Assembly: GCF_000430885.1 (NCBI RefSeq)
Contig: NZ_AUMW01000010.1
Location: 79,771 to 143,770 of the forward strand
Direction of reading: 5' to 3'
Source of the DNA: Desulfotruncus alcoholivorax DSM 16058
GTDB lineage: Bacteria; Bacillota; Desulfotomaculia; Desulfotomaculales; Desulfallaceae
DNA length: 64,000 bases
Notes under the pieces: model-generated
Database searches by the model: none
Told to the model about the DNA's origin: nothing
The model's input: the letters and a program-made list of their open reading frames with translations, nothing else
Shown here: positions 61,283 to 64,000 of the stretch, piece after piece
Layout of the letters: every line of letters begins with the position of its first letter
How positions within the stretch are numbered: the stretch's first letter is position 1
Made by a program: the position numbers and the translations under genes

Positions 61283-62510
61283 ATTAATGCATTACTTGGG
61301 CGAAGCCGGCTTAAAGTTTTCAACAAGCGAAATAATTGATTTTTACAAAGCCCTTGATCTAACCGGTTTAAATTATGACCAGGTTGAAGCAGCCCTTTTA
61401 TGCACACTCGCCAAGGATAAAGAAAGCTACCTGGCTCTGCCTGCTTTATTAAAAAGCTTTATTTTAAGCATACAGGCTGAAAGCGGAAAAGTAGTACCTC
61501 CTCCCCTGGACGTTGAATATATCAAAAAAAACCCGCCTAAGTTACCGGCAGAGGCCTTTAGCAGCCATCTTGACCAATTGAAAAATACTATCCGCAACGA
61601 GATAATCAAGCTAAAAACTGACACAAGCAGCGGCACCGGCAAGGGCGTGCCCGGCAACGGGAGGTTGGTTGCAAAAGACATCAATCACCATGTTAATAAA
61701 TTTCTCACCCACACCAGTAATAGAGCAGTTTTACACTCCAATGATAAAGATTTTAAGCCACCCGTGATAACCGGGCTATGGCAAATCGATATAGCAACAG
61801 CAAATTCCGATCAGCTCCATGAAATCAGCAAAATTATTATTAACATGGGTTCAAAGCTGGCTGCCCAAAAAGGTTATAGTAAAAAACCCGCTGCAACAGG
61901 CGGTGTGGCTATTCGTCGAACGGTTAAAAAAGCTATAGCCTGTGGGGGAATACCGCTTACTATCAAAAAAGAAAAAAGGGCACCCGCAAAACCGGAAATC
62001 GTCGTCATGTGTGACCTATCCGGCTCGGTTGCCCCGTATAGCCAATTTTTTTTGCAAATATTAACTGGTATGCAGCATCGCTTCAAAAGCGTTCACTCTT
62101 TTGCCTTTGTCGATAGAATTGAAGAAATTACGGATATCATAAAATCAACCTGCCGGCGGTCGGAAATTTCAGCGCAGAGCTTGGTGAGGGAGTTGAAAAT
62201 TTCCGCTACGGGCTTTAGTAATTACGGCAAGGTTTGGGAGCAATTTAACCAACAATTTTTACAGGTTATCAATCACCAAACCAGTTTGGTCATATTGGGA
62301 GACGCACGAAACAATTGGCAGCCTGACGGAGTTGAGCATTTCCGTAACATTGTTGAACAATGCCGCAGGGTCATCTGGCTTAACCCATTAGCCAAGGACA
62401 AGTGGAATACAGATGATTGCATATTGGATATTTATGCAGTTTATTGCAATAATGTTTTTCAATGCGCAAATGCTGCACAGTTAGCAAAGGCCATAAAAAA
62501 AATTATCTAG
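61263..62510 (+). CDS. VWA domain protein, CoxE-like
   Basis: A 415-residue protein. The N-terminal half is helical with a low-complexity linker near residue 130 (SSGTGKGVPGNG). The C-terminal von Willebrand A domain starts at EIVVMCDLSGSVAPYS near 242, with MIDAS residues Asp-x-Ser-x-Ser, and later LVILGDARNNW. CoxE proteins pair with MoxR ATPases (CoxD) in CO dehydrogenase maturation; no cox genes are present here, so the client is unknown. Confidence 0.83.
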   Translation: MQSQISRLMHYLGEAGLKFSTSEIIDFYKALDLTGLNYDQVEAALLCTLAKDKESYLALPALLKSFILSIQAESGKVVPPPLDVEYIKKNPPKLPAEAFSSHLDQLKNTIRNEIIKLKTDTSSGTGKGVPGNGRLVAKDINHHVNKFLTHTSNRAVLHSNDKDFKPPVITGLWQIDIATANSDQLHEISKIIINMGSKLAAQKGYSKKPAATGGVAIRRTVKKAIACGGIPLTIKKEKRAPAKPEIVVMCDLSGSVAPYSQFFLQILTGMQHRFKSVHSFAFVDRIEEITDIIKSTCRRSEISAQSLVRELKISATGFSNYGKVWEQFNQQFLQVINHQTSLVILGDARNNWQPDGVEHFRNIVEQCRRVIWLNPLAKDKWNTDDCILDIYAVYCNNVFQCANAAQLAKAIKKII

Positions 62511-62517
62511 CCAGACC

Positions 62518-62546
62518 TTGACTTTAGATAACGCTTAAGCTAAAAT
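62518..62546 (+). promoter_or_regulatory. Promoter of the tRNA cluster
   Basis: TTGACT (62518-62523), a 17-base spacer, then TAAAAT (62541-62546), 20 bases before tRNA-Pro. Confidence 0.75.
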
Positions 62547-62566
62547 AGTTTTTGCGTTTAGTTTCT

Positions 62567-62644
62567 CGGGATGTAGCGCAGTTTGGCTAGCGCGCCTGCC
62601 TTGGGAGCAGGAGGTCGGGGGTTCAAATCCCTCCATCCCGACCA
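62567..62644 (+). tRNA. tRNA-Pro (anticodon TGG)
   Basis: Acceptor CGGGATG / CATCCCG, anticodon loop CTTGGGA between CCTGC and GCAGG, T loop GTTCAAATC, encoded CCA. 78 bases. First of four tRNAs in one transcription unit. Confidence 0.97.
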
Positions 62645-62751
62645 ATTCAGCAGTCAGTAGTCAGTGGTCAGGTTTAAGGATGAATTCGCCATGATAGCGA
62701 ATTCCAACAAGCAATCCGACGACCGATAACCGATAACTGACGACCGGATAT
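62645..62751. repeat. Spacer with short CAGT-type tandem repeats
   Basis: CAGTCAGTAGTCAGTGGTCAG at about 62650-62670 and GACCGATAACCGATAACTGAC at about 62720-62740 are degenerate tandem repeats with partial mutual complementarity (TCAGT / ACTGA). No coding. Confidence 0.5.
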
Positions 62752-62827
62752 GGCCCCATGGTCAAGAGGCCTAAGACACCGCCCTTTCACGGCGGTAACC
62801 CGGGTTCGAATCCCGGTGGGGTCACCA
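62752..62827 (+). tRNA. tRNA-Glu (anticodon TTC)
   Basis: Acceptor GGCCCCA / TGGGGTC, anticodon loop CTTTCAC between CCGCC and GGCGG, T arm CCGGG-TTCGAAT-CCCGG, encoded CCA. 76 bases. Confidence 0.97.
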
Positions 62828-62828
62828 T

Positions 62829-62913
62829 GGAGGGGTTCCCGAGCGGCCAAAGGGAGCAGACTGTAAATCTGCCGGCGATGCCTTCGCAGGTTCGAATCCT
62901 GCCCCCTCCACCA
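62829..62913 (+). tRNA. tRNA-Tyr (anticodon GTA)
   Basis: Acceptor GGAGGGG / CCCCTCC, anticodon loop CTGTAAA between GCAGA and TCTGC, long variable arm (CGGCGATGCCTTCG), T arm CAGG-TTCGAAT-CCTG, encoded CCA. 85 bases. One base after tRNA-Glu. Confidence 0.97.
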
Positions 62914-62924
62914 ATTATACATAG

Positions 62925-62999
62925 TGGGGCGTAGCCAAGTGGTAAGGCAACGGGCTTTGGACTCGTCACTCGTTGGTTCGAATCCAGCCGCCCCAGCCA
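62925..62999 (+). tRNA. tRNA-Gln (anticodon TTG)
   Basis: Acceptor TGGGGCG / CGCCCCA, anticodon loop CTTTGGA between ACGGG and CTCGT, G discriminator and encoded CCA. 75 bases. Directly followed by the terminator. Confidence 0.97.
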
Positions 63000-63033
63000 A
63001 AAAAGCTCGGTTATTATAACCGAGCTTTTTTTA
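62999..63033. terminator. Bidirectional terminator after the tRNA cluster
   Basis: AAAAGCTCGGTTA (63001-63013) and TAACCGAGCTTTT (63017-63029) form a 13-bp stem with a 3-base loop and T tracts on both strands. It serves the tRNAs and the convergent 42-aa gene. Confidence 0.9.
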
Positions 63034-63159
63034 TGTGCTTGGACGGTCAACCCCTCTAATTCTTTGCCTTTTTTTAGCGTCCGCGGCCCCCCCCATTTCC
63101 CATACAGGCCGGTACCCATAATAATTCCTGGCACTCAGCCCCTTTATTTTTTTAGCCAT
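63031..63159 (-). CDS. 42-residue basic small protein
   Basis: An open frame starting ATG 63159 with AGGGGGG six bases upstream. The product begins MAKKIKGLSARNYYGYRP and ends RQRIRGVDRPST; it is strongly basic. Its stop codon sits at the edge of the bidirectional terminator, as expected for a real gene. Function unknown. Confidence 0.5.
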   Translation of the reverse strand: MAKKIKGLSARNYYGYRPVWEMGGAADAKKRQRIRGVDRPST

Positions 63160-63306
63160 GCATTTCCCCCCCTGTATTAAAATGATTTCTTATTTATTGT
63201 TTCCTAATATTTTTTTGATATTATATTTAACTATCGTGCAGGATTTTTTTCTAAAACGAAGAACAAGTTCATAAACAATTATTTCAATAATAAGGGGGAA
63301 TTACCG

Positions 63307-63522
63307 TTGGCCGAAAAGAAAACATTTAAATTCAGTTTCATTTTAGATCCTGCAGCTTGCATGGCCTGTGCAGCATGTGAACTGGAATGCCGGGATGGCG
63401 GCATTTACATTGATGATAATGCCAATTACAGCATTAACGCCGATAACTGCACCCGCTGCGGAAGATGCTTCCGTGCATGCCCATCCGGCGCTATAACAAG
63501 GGTGAATAACCCGGCGGCATAA
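63307..63522 (+). CDS. Two-cluster [4Fe-4S] ferredoxin
   Basis: A 71-residue ferredoxin. Ligands: CMACAACELEC (residues 18-28) and CTRCGRCFRACP (48-59), giving two [4Fe-4S] clusters. An N-terminal lysine-rich extension and PAA tail differ from the classical 55-residue clostridial form. TTG start with AAGGGGGAA upstream. It could carry electrons for the oxidoreductases in the window. A terminator lies about 60 bases downstream. Confidence 0.88.
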   Translation: MAEKKTFKFSFILDPAACMACAACELECRDGGIYIDDNANYSINADNCTRCGRCFRACPSGAITRVNNPAA

Positions 63523-63848
63523 CTTAAAGCCACTTTATTATTTTCAGGGCTTTGTGCTTTGTGTCGCCAAGCAGTGGCATAACTTAAAGCTACTTTCGGG
63601 ATTGCCTGAAAGTAGCTTTATTAATCATTTAATCAATAGTCATTATTTATTACTATTTTCAGTTTAAGAGCCAATTGCAAAATTCAAAAATTATAACAGA
63701 TAACAAGTGACAACACCAAAATACCGGGGATTTACTTTAAAAATTTCCATTAAAACGCTCTAAATAATCAAATTAGAATAAAGCTTTTGGCAAAAAGGCA
63801 CAAAGAAACCCAATTTCAGTTATACACCGGTAAACCAGTTAAAAATAA
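63523..63848. other. Intergenic region with a direct repeat and AT-rich sequence
   Basis: GCATAACTTAAAGC occurs at about 63520 and again at about 63577. The hairpin listed separately follows; the rest up to 63848 is AT-rich without a recognised gene and may contain the end of the insertion sequence. Confidence 0.45.
63585..63625 (+). terminator. Terminator downstream of the ferredoxin gene
   Basis: TAAAGCTACTTTC (63585-63597) and GAAAGTAGCTTTA (63608-63620) form a 13-bp stem with a 10-base loop, followed by TTAAT. Confidence 0.65.
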
Positions 63849-64000
63849 TTACGCAACATTAGCTAGAGAGCCAGTTTTAATCTGAACAAGAGTTCCAGCC
63901 AGGTATGTAATCAGGCAAATCATAATATCGGTAAAAGCTTTATCTATACCCCGTTTAGTTAAGCGATCCATACTTAGATGACCTTTTAGTACGGAAAACA
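63849..64000 (-). mobile_element. C-terminal part of a probable transposase, cut by the window edge
   Basis: A minus-strand frame open to the right edge and ending TAA at 63849. It reads FSVLKGHLSMDRLTKRG, then DKAFTDIMICLITYLAGTL and a short tail. The basic helix followed by a hydrophobic helix looks like the end of a DDE-type insertion-sequence transposase. 50 codons are visible. Whether the element is intact cannot be seen. Confidence 0.5.

Noticed and set aside
62674..63134. Two minus-strand frames of 108 and 115 codons
   Set aside because: They run through four tRNA genes in antisense; only the short 63031-63159 frame, in a different register, has start and stop signals that fit.
1..64000. 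CRISPR array, rRNA operon, prophage or replication origin
   Set aside because: No regular repeat-spacer array, rRNA sequence, phage structural genes or DnaA-box cluster was seen.

Overview
The window looks like a chromosomal segment of an anaerobic, low-to-mid GC Firmicute of the Desulfotomaculum/Pelotomaculum (Peptococcaceae) type. This is inferred from gene content: futalosine-pathway menaquinone genes, heme synthesis through siroheme (ahb genes), ferredoxin-linked 2-oxoacid and indolepyruvate oxidoreductases, a NuoEF/HydB-type flavoprotein, selenocysteine machinery, Rex, strong AGGAGG-type ribosome binding sites and many TTG/GTG starts. No species can be named from the sequence alone.

Layout. 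0-4.8 kb: menaquinone operon (degenerate polyprenyl-synthase-like gene, UbiA prenyltransferase, mqnE, mqnA, mqnC) closed by a terminator. 5.0-7.1 kb: fused ADP-forming acyl-CoA synthetase behind a promoter overlapped by a 22-bp palindrome. 7.1-7.8 kb: repeat debris and two tiny helical-protein genes. 8.0-11.4 kb: selA-selB; the matching selC tRNA lies 37 kb away at 46.6 kb with its own promoter and terminator. 11.4-14.6 kb: MidA-like methyltransferase, small proteins including a serine-rich peptide, DUF456 protein, RNase HI. 14.8-24 kb: nucleoside ABC importer (lipoprotein, double ATPase, two permeases), xpt, purL, purQ: purine uptake, salvage and de novo synthesis together. 24-27.8 kb: acetyltransferase, orphan 2-oxoacid oxidoreductase beta subunit, NuoE and NuoF/HydB. 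27.8-31 kb: membrane Mrr-like protein, a 51-aa gene, two-component system. 31.3-38.4 kb: envelope and glycolipid genes.

38.5-40.5 kb is a decayed region: the start of a DUF499-type gene joined to the C-terminal half of an SNF2-type helicase (a probable anti-phage cassette remnant), then a chimeric scar built from pieces that resemble two nearby genes. 40.6-45.6 kb: UspA and HPP membrane protein diverge from an FrhB-iorA-iorB operon across a CRP/FNR-type palindrome. 46.9-57.9 kb: an 11-gene run from heptaprenyl diphosphate synthase through a complete glutamyl-tRNA-to-heme route via siroheme. 58.0-62.5 kb: rex with a strong promoter and candidate autoregulatory site, yjbQ, and a divergent MoxR / unknown / VWA module. 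62.6-63.0 kb: tRNA-Pro, -Glu, -Tyr and -Gln. 63.0-64 kb: a 42-aa gene, a two-cluster ferredoxin and, at the right edge, the C-terminus of a probable transposase.

Together the genes build an anaerobic respiratory chain (menaquinone, heptaprenyl chain, heme, NADH/ferredoxin modules) with redox regulation by Rex and probably a CRP/FNR protein. Nothing here is a clear-cut new system. The best candidates for novelty are the catalytically dead prenyl-synthase relative, the stem that encloses the start of the 2-oxoacid oxidoreductase gene, the element shared by the selA and DUF212 leaders, and the MoxR/unknown/VWA module.
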